Source of the DNA: Haloarcula argentinensis DSM 12282
Lineage (GTDB): Archaea > Halobacteriota > Halobacteria > Halobacteriales > Haloarculaceae
NCBI GenBank assembly: GCA_000336895.1
Contig: AOLX01000003.1
Location: 8,592 to 48,451, forward strand
Reading direction: 5' to 3'
Length of the DNA stretch: 39,860 nucleotides
Numbering within the stretch: position 1 is the first letter of the stretch; each line of letters starts with the position of its first letter. Made by a program: the position numbers and the translations under genes. This document shows, in pieces, positions 15,515 through 24,434 of this stretch. The notes under the pieces were generated by a model, which saw nothing but the letters and a program-made list of their open reading frames with translations, was not told the DNA's origin and made no database searches.

Positions 15515-16567
15515 CTACACTGGCTTGATTTCCATTGACAAAAGGCGATAGTGAGCATCTATTGCTCCGAACATATTCCAGTCAATATCTGTTTTAGCGG
15601 AGAATCCGCTCGACGTCGTAAGTTGTAGATTGTAAATTTCACCCTTACTTGCGGAGAATGTTGTACTTATCGTGTACTCTTCCAAAATGTCTCCGGGGAA
15701 CCCGCCCTGAGTCTCAGTTGGGAGTCTGAGGTCTATTGCCCAACTAATAATGAGATCAGCAATTATACTCCCAACAAGCCCCAAAAATGGCTTAACCAGC
15801 CGAGAGGCAAGTTCTTCTAAGAGTGTCTCGGCAACCTCAGTAGCCAAGCCAGCTCGCCCCACACGGAGGTGAGGTCGTGTATCTGAGGAAACGACTGTCT
15901 CGCAATTTCGGATTGCCGCGATGTTCGTTTCAGAGCACGCTGTGTACTTGTGATTCTGGGTTTCTGGCGGACCGAAGGTGTACGATCCCCATCCGTGGTA
16001 TGTTGCTGAAACTTCGTAGTGACCAGTTTCTGGCGCTTCCCAGAGACACCCCTGATTAGTACCGGCGTTCATCGCTATACCCCCGTCACCGCCAAGATGG
16101 CCCTCAAGATAAGTCCTCGAATGGATACCTGGATCGACATTGCTCTCCTCATACTCTGTATATTCGTCATCCTCAACCCTTTGTGACTCCCAGCGGGGTG
16201 GGACAGCCTTTGACCACTGTACCGGGAGCTCCCCTGCTTGGATATCTACTGGGTCCCGACTGTCGCACGATACCAATTTTGATGAGGATGACTCAGTCGG
16301 TGCTGGTGTTGGCGTGGGTGTCGGTGTTGGTTCTGTAGTTACAACCGTCGGAACTTCGACTGACTTCCCTTCTGTGGTCGTCTGGACGGCTGTGGATTCA
16401 TCTGTTCTAACTATGGCTTCAGTGGTTGTTTGTTCCTTATTCTCAGAGCTGTCTGACAGCCAAATTTCAGACCCCGCGCATCCGGCAAGGCCTACAGTTC
16501 CAGCACTGGCGAGTGACGCTAGAAACCTTCGTCGGTTCCTCGTGCTCAAACTGGGTTCTCGATCCAT
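15515..16567 (-). CDS. Tat-exported lipoprotein, unknown function
   Basis: A 350-residue protein. The N-terminus has the twin-arginine motif NRRRFLASLASAG and lipobox GLAGC, so it should be exported folded by Tat and lipid-anchored. A Thr/Pro spacer (TEPTPTPTPTPAPTES) follows. The globular part (residues about 100-350) includes a beta-rich stretch (GHYEVSATYHGWGSYTFG), an amphipathic or hydrophobic helix (PFLGLVGSIIADLIISWAID) and a C-terminal beta region. Cysteine pairs (TACSE, RNCET) could form a disulphide. No family is recognised. Confidence 0.7.
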   Translation of the reverse strand: MDREPSLSTRNRRRFLASLASAGTVGLAGCAGSEIWLSDSSENKEQTTTEAIVRTDESTAVQTTTEGKSVEVPTVVTTEPTPTPTPTPAPTESSSSKLVSCDSRDPVDIQAGELPVQWSKAVPPRWESQRVEDDEYTEYEESNVDPGIHSRTYLEGHLGGDGGIAMNAGTNQGCLWEAPETGHYEVSATYHGWGSYTFGPPETQNHKYTACSETNIAAIRNCETVVSSDTRPHLRVGRAGLATEVAETLLEELASRLVKPFLGLVGSIIADLIISWAIDLRLPTETQGGFPGDILEEYTISTTFSASKGEIYNLQLTTSSGFSAKTDIDWNMFGAIDAHYRLLSMEIKPV

Positions 16568-16668
16568 AATCTGTTACACTTGCTACCATAACATGTCTCA
16601 TGTTAACACAAATCTCTTGCCATACTTAGAGGTCGTAGCACACGCTTTCGCAGATTAAATGAAAAATA

Positions 16669-16896
16669 TCAGTGGCTAAGCTGTCCACCTGTCGAATCCG
16701 CTTTTCTGAGACTAGCTGAACACGTTCCGAGAGGCGTTTCGTCCGTGAACTGGGCTAAATCACCTTGCTCTGTCACGGCTTCTTTTACAATGTCGTTCCC
16801 ATAGAATTCCTCAATGAACCCCTCTTTGGAAGCGGAGACAGAACACAGTTTAGCAGATACAGCATAGCCTGTGCGAATTGTCCCCTGATCATGGAA
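16669..16896 (-). pseudogene. Possible C-terminal gene fragment in the 16568-17236 gap
   Basis: A stop-to-stop frame without a start codon reads like real protein: GTIRTGYAVSAKLCS, then EEFYGNDIVKEAVTEQGDL, then QFTDETPLG. I cannot assign it. A second coding-like run (YKETYTEYEDFYSQFNHFL) lies around 16950-17010 on the same strand in another frame. The whole stretch 16568-17236 may therefore be debris of one or more lost genes. No intact gene is visible there. Confidence 0.3.
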
Positions 16897-17209
16897 TCAG
16901 TTGATTTCCTCCACTTGCATTACGGGCGAGCTGAGCGATTGGAAACCACCAAGAAGTGGTTGAACTGGCTGTAAAAGTCCTCGTATTCGGTATATGTCTC
17001 CTTGTACAGCGGCTGAAGCATCATATACGACTGAGTCTGACACTCCGGCACATAGTCGATACTACTGCGGCCCAGCTGAGTTAGTCAGGCGGTTGTCGAT
17101 CGTTAGTTTGTCTGCGAGCGAGTCATAGCCCATATCAGCCATAGCAAGAGGCCTCTGGATTATAACGATGTCGTTGATGAAAAACCGCACTGTGTCGGAC
17201 CACAACCAC

Positions 17210-17217
17210 TTTTTATG
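17210..17217 (+). promoter_or_regulatory. TATA-like box for the membrane gene at 17237
   Basis: TTTTTATG is centred about 24 bases before the GTG at 17237. This is the spacing of a leaderless haloarchaeal transcript, and it argues for that start over an upstream one at 17168. Confidence 0.4.
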
Positions 17218-17236
17218 TCTGATAAGACCCAGATAT

Positions 17237-17653
17237 GTGGAAAGTAAATGGATACCGTCGCCTGATCGGTATGGAAAAATTACCATTGTTGGGATACTAT
17301 TCGTCTGGTTGAGCTTCCAATTCAGGTGGGGTGTCGGCGACACAGTTGGCGTCGCAACTCCATATTACAGTATACAGAACGTTGGACCTGGGTACATAAT
17401 AATTGGAATGGGGATTGTTGCAGTAACATCTATTCCCCGTCTCAGCCAGCGATGGAAGCAATCGTTGCGCTTCATCGGGGCCCTGTTGATCGGGCTGCCA
17501 GTGCTGTTCTTCCTGAGAACCACGATCACGCCCCTGCTCGGACTGTACTGTGCTCTTATCGGGACAGTACTGCTCTTTGCTGGGCCGATCGTCTACTACC
17601 TGTCTGGGGAGACCAACACGACGTCGTCGCCCCCGATCACGAATAAGGAATAA
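17237..17653 (+). CDS. Small membrane protein, four predicted segments
   Basis: A 138-residue hydrophobic protein starting at GTG 17237 (VESKWIPSPDRYG). Segments lie at about KITIVGILFVWLSFQF, YIIIGMGIVAVTSI, LRFIGALLIGLPVLFFL and LLGLYCALIGTVLLFAGPIV. The C-terminal tail is short and polar. The start is chosen because a TATA-like box lies about 24 bases upstream, although the frame is open to 17168. It has no recognised family. Confidence 0.5.
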   Translation: MESKWIPSPDRYGKITIVGILFVWLSFQFRWGVGDTVGVATPYYSIQNVGPGYIIIGMGIVAVTSIPRLSQRWKQSLRFIGALLIGLPVLFFLRTTITPLLGLYCALIGTVLLFAGPIVYYLSGETNTTSSPPITNKE

Positions 17654-17922
17654 ACAAACTCTGAGAGTCAACCTCGAACCAGCACAGCTCCCGCCTCCGC
17701 AATGGATTGGTCGCTTGTCGGTCCCCCAGTTGGTCTGTGCTCTGGGCCGATTTTTGCTTATCGTGACAGCACGCTCGACGCCGTCTATGCCGATACGTCC
17801 CTGAGCCCACCAGCTGTGAAACGCTCTGAGAGCCCACTCAGCGCAACTCAGTCGATATTCGACTGGTGCATACAGTTGTCTGAGAATATTCTTGATCAAC
17901 GACATTGTAGAGTGGGTGAAAT

Positions 17923-18063
17923 TTAGCCGCCAGCTCTCTCCAGCGCCTGCTCAACACTCGCTCGCATCCCAGCCAAGACCTCGAACCCGTTCTCAGTGAT
18001 CAAGTACGTCTCACGTCGCTGGGTCGTTGCTGAGCACTCGATCGAGTCCTTCACTTCCTCACC
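17923..18063 (-). pseudogene. C-terminal remnant of a wHTH regulator
   Basis: A short frame reads TQRRETYLITENGFEVLAG, then MRASVEQALERAGG and stop. It matches the wing and tail of the regulator at 12303 (NQYEVTQKGRQAM, MRKHVQEALAVVNG) in spacing and pattern. The DNA-binding helices are absent. A copy of the GC-rich element lies just upstream on the same strand. Bases 17654-17922 show no supportable gene. Confidence 0.4.
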
Positions 18064-18085
18064 AGCTGTCGATCACGCCTCGAAC

Positions 18086-18147
18086 AGGGGTCCCTCCTTC
18101 CGTTCCTTCCTGAAACGCGCGCGCGTAACGAGTGGACATTTTTGTCC
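18086..18147. repeat. GC-rich element copy 2
   Basis: AGGGGTCCCTCCTTCCG, then TTCC, ACGCGCGCGCGTAACGA and GGACATTTTTGTC. It follows the same order of sub-blocks as 12811-12873 and has the same relation to a minus-strand wHTH sequence. Confidence 0.4.
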
Positions 18148-18404
18148 GCTCAGCCCGATCAAGGCCACTCGGCCCACCGGCCAGGCTGGCAGGACCGGCC
18201 GTCGTAAAAATAAAAGGGTGTTCGGTCTCGACCAGTAGTTTCGGGTCAGTCATCGGCCTCGACCTCCGTTGCCGCGCCGGGGCCAGCCGCTGTGTCATTC
18301 GTGCCGCGATGATCTAACGCTGCTGTGCGTCGTCCCCTGTCACAGAATCTGGGACCGGATCCAACACAGTAGGTATCGGTATGCGACACACTACGGCTAC
18401 TCGC

Positions 18405-18808
18405 CGACGGCCGGCGATCTCGTTCGAGGTGCTGAGGCATGAGCTGCACCGTGGAAGAACGGCAGCGGGTGCGGCGTGCGGCGCGGGCTATTCGAGACGA
18501 AGTGGCTACTGAGTCCGTCGACGTGCTTTCGCCAAGCGCGAGTCAGTACGGTGAATGGACGCTTGACGCCGTGCTTCGGGACGCTGACGGGGTTCCTCCT
18601 GAGGTACTTCGGGAGTTAGCGTTGGCCGGGCTGACGTTGCAGCCGACGCCGTCGCAGGCGAGGTATGAGCACGTGGCAGCGACGGTGTAGGTGAGTGAAA
18701 CGCTAACCAACGAGCGATGAGTAAAGCTCACGCCGGTTGGTTAGCCGCCTCTCCCACGCCGTTTTTTGACCGTCGTTTACTGCTCGATAGGTGTGCGAAC
18801 TTACCGGT
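18405..18808 (+). repeat. Cassette-like repeat R1 (ORF A tail, ORF B, hairpin, tail)
   Basis: This copy contains the end of ORF A (GDLVRGAEA stop) overlapping ORF B by ATGA, intact ORF B, the hairpin GCTAACCAAC(18702-18711)/GTTGGTTAGC(18736-18745), and a tail with TTTACTGCTCGATAGG and GCGAACTTACCG. Related copies lie at 21147, 24099, 27297, 28550 and 33861, all in this orientation. The rest of 18691-19113 shows nothing coding. Confidence 0.75.
18439..18690 (+). CDS. ORF B, copy 1, unknown repeated small protein
   Basis: An 83-residue protein. A basic N-terminus (VEERQRVRRAARAIRDE) is followed by a conserved core (SPSASQYGEWTLDAVL, then GVPPEVLRELALAGLTLQ) and a TPSQ tail. I recognise no family. 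Closely similar copies are at 28777 (intact) and 27369 (stop at codon 18), with 3' remnants at 21147, 24099 and 33861. It overlaps the stop of an ORF A remnant. The amphipathic basic helix could bind DNA or RNA, but that is a guess. Confidence 0.55.
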   Translation: MSCTVEERQRVRRAARAIRDEVATESVDVLSPSASQYGEWTLDAVLRDADGVPPEVLRELALAGLTLQPTPSQARYEHVAATV

Positions 18809-19113
18809 GAAATGGAAGCAGAAAGAGGAGGTGTTTTACCGCATCGTACAACTGCATTATTGTACACACTACCGAGATTCATCCTGTGACAGTTTGAGGT
18901 GCATTGTGTCTTACTCCAAACACGTATTGAATGAACACCCACGCAGCATTTCAAGAATAGAGACTCTATGCACGGTTTGAGCCGATTCATCCCGCCTGCC
19001 GGGTACTCGGTATTACTGTCCCCACAATAGTGCTTGTTAAATATTCGGTCTGGCTTCTTCCCCAGAAGTGCTGCGGCTCTTTTTTGTCAGTTGTGTGGAT
19101 AGTAATCGATGAA

Positions 19114-19845
19114 ATGAGTACCACACAGTCCACTCGAAAAAATCGTGGCACTGTCAGCTCTCGTCTTGGCGTGGCCGTAATTATAACCGTTACCGTGTGG
19201 ATATATCTGGAGTTCGTTGCCATCTTACTCGGTCACTCCCCGAGGGCAGGACCGGTCCTGCTTGGCGAGTTCCCAGTTGTCCGTGACGTGAGCGCCCAAC
19301 TCCTCCGTGGATTCCTCGCTGTCGGGCTCACACTGCTAGCCGTACGAATATTCGATATTTCATCCCCACTCGAATGGATGGGTGTACGCCGTCCGAAGAA
19401 TTGGGAGTGGGCGTATATCCTTCTGGGCGTCGTGGTGTCGTTCATCTGGCTGCTCGGTTCACTCGTTCTGATTCAGAATGTCCTTGGACTGGAGCGCACG
19501 ATGCTACTAACACTCCCAGAGCGTGTCCGAATCGTCCGGGTAGTGACGTTGTTAGTGCTTGTCGGCCCAGCCGAGGAGGTGATTTTCCATGGTATCATCC
19601 AGCGGTCACTCGAAGACGTTATCGGTCTCTGGCCAGCTATCGCTGCTGGTGGTATACTCTTTGGAATGTCTCATGCTGACCCCGCCGCCCTTGCTCTCGG
19701 TGACCTACTCTTCTATATGGCCCAAGGTGGCTTCGGCATGATTGCTGGTTGGATCTATGCCAAAACAGATAATATCGTCGTTCCAGCGCTTGTTCACGGG
19801 ATTTTCGTTTCTCTCACTACCGCCTTGCCACTACTGGCTGGCTGA
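19114..19845 (+). CDS. CPBP-family intramembrane metalloprotease-like protein
   Basis: A 243-residue protein from ATG 19114 (MSTTQSTRKNRG). The open frame to 19030 is not hydrophobic or conserved. Several membrane segments are visible, for example LGVAVIITVTVWIYLEFVAI and AYILLGVVVSFIWLLGSLVL. CPBP motif 1 appears as EEVIFHG, motif 2 as FGMSHAD and motif 3 as PALVHGIF. In typical CPBP proteases motif 1 is EExxxR. Here the usual Arg position is His, although an Arg lies four residues later (IIQR), so activity is uncertain. Family roles include CAAX-type processing and bacteriocin immunity. It lies in the R1-R2 cargo block. Confidence 0.75.
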   Translation: MSTTQSTRKNRGTVSSRLGVAVIITVTVWIYLEFVAILLGHSPRAGPVLLGEFPVVRDVSAQLLRGFLAVGLTLLAVRIFDISSPLEWMGVRRPKNWEWAYILLGVVVSFIWLLGSLVLIQNVLGLERTMLLTLPERVRIVRVVTLLVLVGPAEEVIFHGIIQRSLEDVIGLWPAIAAGGILFGMSHADPAALALGDLLFYMAQGGFGMIAGWIYAKTDNIVVPALVHGIFVSLTTALPLLAG

Positions 19846-20131
19846 GGTGAATAGGATGATTATCGTACTAGCGCTTCAAACACTTGTGCTTCGCTTGTCC
19901 GGAGATGAGACCAAGCAGTTGCAGGAGCGACACCAACCTCCTCGGCAATAGACTTGTGGATAGCCTCTCTGGAGTTGCTGTAATACCAGTAATTGAAAAC
20001 ACGCCGATTCTATTCAGCAACGCTCAGCGATATAGAGCCGCGACTGGGGGTCGACAGCAATCAAGGGACCCCAGTATCGTCGCCAACGCATGGTTCATCT
20101 CCTTATTTGTCCTGTTATCCAACGGGGCGGC

Positions 20132-20542
20132 ATGGCGCAGGTGCCGTCTGAGTTCGAGGAGGAATTCGAAGCGAAGAAGGAGACCTTCTTCGGCATCGCT
20201 GAGTTGCTCTACGCCAACCCCGACCGGCAATACACCCAACAGGAACTTGCTGACCGCTTCGACTGCTCGACGACGACAATCAGCAACCATACGCAGGAGA
20301 TGAGCGAGTGGCTTGACCGTCGCGACGGCCAGACCACCTATGCCTGGAACGTCGATGTTTACGATCCAGGCCACACGGAGACAACTATGGCGGTGCAACG
20401 ATTCTACACCGACCTCTGGTGGCTGTTGGAGCTTCATCAGTCAGCCGTGCGCTTCACAGGCGACGTGGTCGATGAACCCGTTGGTCCGCTTGATCTTCGC
20501 CCCCAATCCCTCGCCTCCATACAGCTCACCAATCCAACGTGA
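20132..20542 (+). CDS. wHTH domain protein, probably C-terminally truncated
   Basis: The start ATG 20132 gives MAQVPSEFEEEFEAKKETFF. The HTH is clear: YTQQELADRFDCSTTTISNH, then TQEMSEWLDRRDGQTTYAWN. After FYTDLWWLLELHQSAVRF, comparable haloarchaeal proteins usually continue into membrane segments. Here the frame ends in polar sequence (PLDLRPQSLASIQLTNPT). The 3' part has probably been lost or is out of frame. It is a regulator of unknown target. Confidence 0.5.
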   Translation: MAQVPSEFEEEFEAKKETFFGIAELLYANPDRQYTQQELADRFDCSTTTISNHTQEMSEWLDRRDGQTTYAWNVDVYDPGHTETTMAVQRFYTDLWWLLELHQSAVRFTGDVVDEPVGPLDLRPQSLASIQLTNPT

Positions 20543-20644
20543 ACGTCGTCAACAGCGTCAGACTCGGAGATATCCAATCAATAGCGTCGTTTCACACGAA
20601 TCTACAGATGTCGGCGATCCTTACAACTCTCTCAATGCCACCCA

Positions 20645-21097
20645 ATGAGCCAGCCCCCTACGTTAATTACCCACAACGGTGAATCCGTAGCTATGGCCGA
20701 GTGTGCTCGCTGTGGTGCCTTCACCGACAACGAAGCTGATGGTGAATACCACTACTGTGACGACTGTCTTGCGGACTTCGCGACTATCGAACAGTCGGGT
20801 GTGGTTGTCGAACAGGCTACCGAGGGCGGTGCGTACCATCTCATCGTGACTGACGGGGATGCATCACTTGATGGCGGACAAGAGACCTCGCAAGTTGATG
20901 CGTTGGCCCGTGGCAAGTACATCTGCGACGAGTGTGGCCTCAACGGTGTCTTCAAATACGCACCTTCCGGCTCAACGTGGGTACTCAGTGAATATCTGCA
21001 GGCACACCCGGGTATCCGGCAGGATGTTCATGAGCGTCTCCGGCGTGTGCCAGACGAGCCACCCGGACTGCTGGACCGCATTCGAAACTTCCTGTGA
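20645..21097 (+). CDS. Zinc-ribbon protein, unknown function
   Basis: A 150-residue protein with zinc-binding cysteine pairs CARC (about residues 20-23) and CDDC (about 39-42), and a later CDEC (about 97-100). The C-terminal part has LSEYLQAHPGIRQDVHERL and ends LLDRIRNFL. A second in-frame ATG at 20693 is an alternative start. A broken copy of its first ~40 codons lies at 29748-29870, so this gene belongs to the duplicated material of the island. Confidence 0.6.
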   Translation: MSQPPTLITHNGESVAMAECARCGAFTDNEADGEYHYCDDCLADFATIEQSGVVVEQATEGGAYHLIVTDGDASLDGGQETSQVDALARGKYICDECGLNGVFKYAPSGSTWVLSEYLQAHPGIRQDVHERLRRVPDEPPGLLDRIRNFL

Positions 21098-21146
21098 GGG
21101 CATGTAGAATGAGTGAGCGTACTTGCGCCCTTCCAGTGATTCAAGA

Positions 21147-21248
21147 TTAGCAGAGTTGACGTTGCAGCCGACGCCGTCACACGCAGGGTATCAGCACGTG
21201 CCAGCGGCGGTATAGATGAGCAAAACGCTAACCAACAAAGGAGGTTAG
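21147..21248 (+). repeat. Cassette-like repeat R2 (ORF B 3' end and partial hairpin)
   Basis: GACGTTGCAGCCGACGCCGT and CAGCACGTGCCAGCGGCGGT correspond to the end of ORF B. GCTAACCAAC (21227-21236) and a shortened right arm GGTTAG (21243-21248) correspond to the hairpin. It has the same orientation as the other copies. No gene lies in 21098-21279. Confidence 0.6.
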
Positions 21249-21279
21249 TTTTACTCTGTCGTGCAGACGGGGTTGAAAT

Positions 21280-22234
21280 TCACTCCCACTCACTCACAAC
21301 GACTGCGTTAACATCCTCGGCTAAACGCTCAAACTCACGAGAGCATTCGGCAGAAGGGAGAGTTTCCGAATAGGATTCTTCAAGCGATTCCCTAAGTATA
21401 GTTGCCCTTTCTTCGATATCTTCCTCAGACTCTCCCTGTGCCTGAGCCATCATCCGAAAATTGTCCACTGAGTTTTGTATAGCCGTCTCAATTTGTTCAT
21501 CTGTGAGGTCCATTGGTTGAGATATGCTCTCTCGAATATGATCAAAACGAGGATCAGTAAAGAATTGTAATTCGGAAGGGTCAAATTCAGATCCGTATTC
21601 CTCTACAAAGTCGTCAATCTCACCCTTAGTTTGATTCCAGAATTGGATGCTTTCCTCCGGATCTCGGTTCTCTATGATAGAGCCAAATCCTCGTTCCCTC
21701 TTCTGCTACTGTTTCACCAGCCATACAAATAAAATAGTATGCGTAATTAGAGTCAATCTCGCGAGATGGTGTCTTAAGCGACTTTGAATGTAAGTCTAAA
21801 TCAGTATACACACAATGACCCCTAATCCTCATCCATTCATTCCCTGCTCTTGCCAATAATAGCAGCCCATCCTTCAGCTCAAGATCTGAATTTGGATGGG
21901 TCCCATAGATGCGTCTTGCTCTGTTATTGACGCACAATGCAGATGCCGCAGAGCGGAGGGCCTTCCCCTGGTGATCTGAAAGGATTGATCTAAGCTCGTC
22001 GGTGTTGATCCGAGAGGGAGTACCCCAAAATTGATTACCACGAATGAACTGAAGCAGGCCAACCTTTCCAGCCTCTTCGATGGCAGTCATAGCCAAGAAG
22101 CAAGCTGGCTCATAAGCCCCAGACGAAAATAGCGTTATCGCTGTTCTTACTTGCTCTCTCGCATGGTGAAGTGTCTCCTCCCGTGCCTCGTCGATCAATT
22201 CTATAACGTCGGCAGTGATCTCGACCTCACTCAT
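21280..22234 (-). pseudogene. AbiV-like abortive-infection protein, frameshifted
   Basis: From ATG 22234 the protein has the AbiV-type core: AREQVRTAITLFSSGAYEPA, then CFLAMTAIEEAGKVGLLQF, where AxxEExGK is the family signature. It continues with a conserved RAGNEWMRIRG region. After ETVAEEG (about 21697) the frame goes out of register and stops at 21626. The expected continuation, GFGSIIENRDPEESIQFW and on to DLTDEQIETAIQNSVDNF and VVVSEWE, is in another frame and open to 21280. Joining needs +1 (one or four extra bases in GAGGGAACGAGG). AbiV proteins block phage translation in Lactococcus. The role here is family inference. It is either decayed or a sequencing error. Confidence 0.6.
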
Positions 22235-22331
22235 TAATGAATGTTCGAAATCCTATACATTTGAATGTGCCAGCAGTAGATCCGATAGGGGAGTTTGATG
22301 TACGAGTTCCGCATTATAGAAAATACAAGCG

Positions 22332-23956
22332 ATGGGCCAGTATTTGGGAACCGTCTGGAGCAGACTCAGAGACATTCTGATCGATCACTCAGTATGGGAG
22401 CGGCGATGCATCGCTTCCGGAGCCGTTGTAGCCGCTATCCTGTGGTTCCTCCCAATCAGTTACGACGTGTCTCAGGTTGATCGGGTCCTCGCCACGTTAG
22501 TAACCGCCCAAGCCAGTATCGTAGCAATTGTATTCTCGGTTAGTATCCTGGCGTCCAGCTCGTCGCAAATCGGTACTCCGCCCGGATGATGACTCTCATC
22601 ACCTCATCAATTTCGTTTCAGCGGACGCTTCTCTTTCTTGGCATTTCCATTGGACTCGACTTACCGTTATTACTGCAACTGCCTGTTCTTTCGCCGAAGA
22701 CGACAATGGTCGGGCTAGCCGTTACCGGGGGGTTAGCTGTAGCATCTGGTATCGCGCTTGTACAATATGTCGAAACCACATTGGAACGGAGTACCCCCGA
22801 AGGACTCCTGCAAGCATACACAAACCAGCTAACAGCAGATAGTCACCGAGACCAGGTCATCAACAGTCGGGAACAAGATGGGGCCCTCCATCCGATGCAT
22901 GAACTCCATTCGTTTGTAATGTCGGGGCTGTCAAATGGGGAGTGGGCGACTGCCGAAAATGGACTCATCGAATTTGAGAGGGTTTCACAAGGAGTCATAG
23001 AAGAACTCGCAGGAAGGGGGGACCTGCAGAGGACCGATGCGCTGGCAGGACACTATTTCAAAACCCCAATCCAAGAGTACCTGCCTCGAATTACTGCTCA
23101 AGCAATTGAAGATGGTGAGAGCGATTTAGCACGGCAAGCTGTGCAGTCCATTGAACGAATAACGGAGACTGGACTGAAGTGTTATTATCCATTAATCATC
23201 AGCTCGGCAACAAGCGGTCTTAGCCGAATCATACGCGAGGCACCCGATGGAGAGGATGGTGACAGTATCAGACGGCGGTGTTTGAGGGTCTATTCAAATC
23301 TATTGACCACAGTTGTGGAATACCCGTACTCAAAAGATGTATTTACGCTTCTTAGCCTCTATTCATCACAATTTCGGAAGTTGTTGATACGTGATCGTGA
23401 GCCGTGGGTTTATAGGCACGAATTAGAGGAGTTCTTCAGACGGAGTATCGGTCCTGCGCACAAACAGACCGTTGGGCAGTATGGGCAGTACATCAGTGAG
23501 TTAGATGTCGATTGGCACAATCGAACACAGTCCATGGATGCAGAGGGCATAGCGCCCTACAATATGCTATTTACCTACCGGAGATATTCCCTCGAAGTCA
23601 TTGGGTATATCCTGAACTACTATAGCCGAAACGAAGAATGGCCACTCAGTCCGGGCGTTCTCCGGGAGACGTGGTCTAATATGCTATCAGATGCGATTAG
23701 TGCTAACACAGGCAGGTATAGTCAGGCAGTCTGTCGGTGGTATATCGATCTCGCCTACCTAATATGCCAAGCTGGGGATGGTAATATAGGCGATTGGGCA
23801 GTCCGGTTGGAGAAGATAGAAGATTACCATGATTCCGCCGAGATGGTAGATGATGCATTCGATGAGGCGCTTGAAAAGGGGATGACAGCGGCATTTGAGG
23901 GGAAAGGCGGAATATATCGTCTGCTTCAGACTCAAGATCATTTTTCAATAAGATAA
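22332..23956 (+). pseudogene. DUF2254-like membrane protein, single-base frameshift
   Basis: Frame one starts at ATG 22332 and has membrane segments (RRCIASGAVVAAILWFL, then TLVTAQASIVAIVFSVSILA). It then runs into a nonsense end at 22589. In the next frame the same DNA reads VQLVANRYSARMMTLITSS and continues through LLFLGISIGLDLPLLLQL and TMVGLAVTGGLAVASGIAL into a large soluble domain ending QTQDHFSIR. One missing base at 22551-22553 joins them into about 541 residues. The AIVFSVSIL.VQL..NRYS pattern resembles DUF2254 membrane proteins. It is divergent from the AbiV-like gene. Confidence 0.6.
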
Positions 23957-24051
23957 TGAATCTGAGTCCGTCAGGTATGGAAGCATACGAAGACTGGGTT
24001 GAACAATTCCATGAACACGTTATCGACCATCGGCAGTTGGATATCAACTGA
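23956..24051 (+). CDS. Possible coupled 31-residue protein
   Basis: ATG 23956 overlaps the previous stop as TAATG and encodes MNLSPSGMEAYEDWVEQF, then HEHVIDHRQLDIN, stop. The acidic composition fits haloarchaeal coding, and the overlap suggests coupling. It could be a chance frame. Confidence 0.3.
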   Translation: MNLSPSGMEAYEDWVEQFHEHVIDHRQLDIN

Positions 24052-24098
24052 GGCTTGTCATCCGGTGGAGAATTGGATTAAATTTTAATAGTCACCCA

Positions 24099-24297
24099 GT
24101 TGGCCAGGTCCTGTGCATGGTTGACGCTGCACCCAACCCCGTCGCAGTCCGAGTCTGAGCATGTGGCAGTGACGATGTCAGTGAGCAGACAGCTAACCAA
24201 CAGAGAATGGATAATGGCCGCGATTGTTGGTTAGCTATCCCAAATCCGATCCCTGACAGTCATTTACTGCTCGGTAGGCATGCGAACTTACCGCTGA
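24099..24297 (+). repeat. Cassette-like repeat R3 (ORF B remnant, perfect hairpin, tail)
   Basis: A decayed end of ORF B is followed by the best hairpin in the window: AGCTAACCAAC(24191-24201)/GTTGGTTAGCT(24226-24236). The tail CATTTACTGCTCGGTAGGCA and GCGAACTTACCG matches R1. No gene lies in 24052-24434. Confidence 0.65.
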
Positions 24298-24403
24298 AGT
24301 TCTTACTAACTCATTCGCATTTTCTGAATGCCACGTAACACCTTTGATTCAAGGGCATCTTGTGGAAGTGACCGGCGTCACTAGTTCTGATAGACATGTA
24401 AAA

Positions 24404-24413
24404 TTTTAATAAA
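24404..24413 (+). promoter_or_regulatory. TATA-like box of the CPBP gene at 24435
   Basis: TTTTAATAAA is centred 27 bases before ATG 24435, so the transcript is probably leaderless. This supports the chosen start. Confidence 0.45.
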
Positions 24414-24434
24414 CAAGCTAATCGCACCCAGCAT

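Noticed and set aside
16765..16974. 69-residue plus-strand frame in the 16568-17236 gap
   Set aside because: The opposite strand reads more like protein here. No domain, promoter or coupling supports the plus frame.
17297..17905. 202-residue minus-strand frame
   Set aside because: It is antisense to the membrane gene at 17237 for half its length and has Arg/Gln/Cys-rich composition unlike neighbouring genes.
18246..18449. Minus-strand frame ending GPGAATEVEADD with an ATGA overlap to another short frame
   Set aside because: The end looks protein-like, but most of it is antisense to the repeat and no domain or start is supportable.
18702..24236. Hairpins as classical integron attC sites
   Set aside because: The arms contain AACCAAC and GTTGGTT, which do not fit the RYYYAAC/GTTRRRY core sites. 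Only the general palindromic form is similar.
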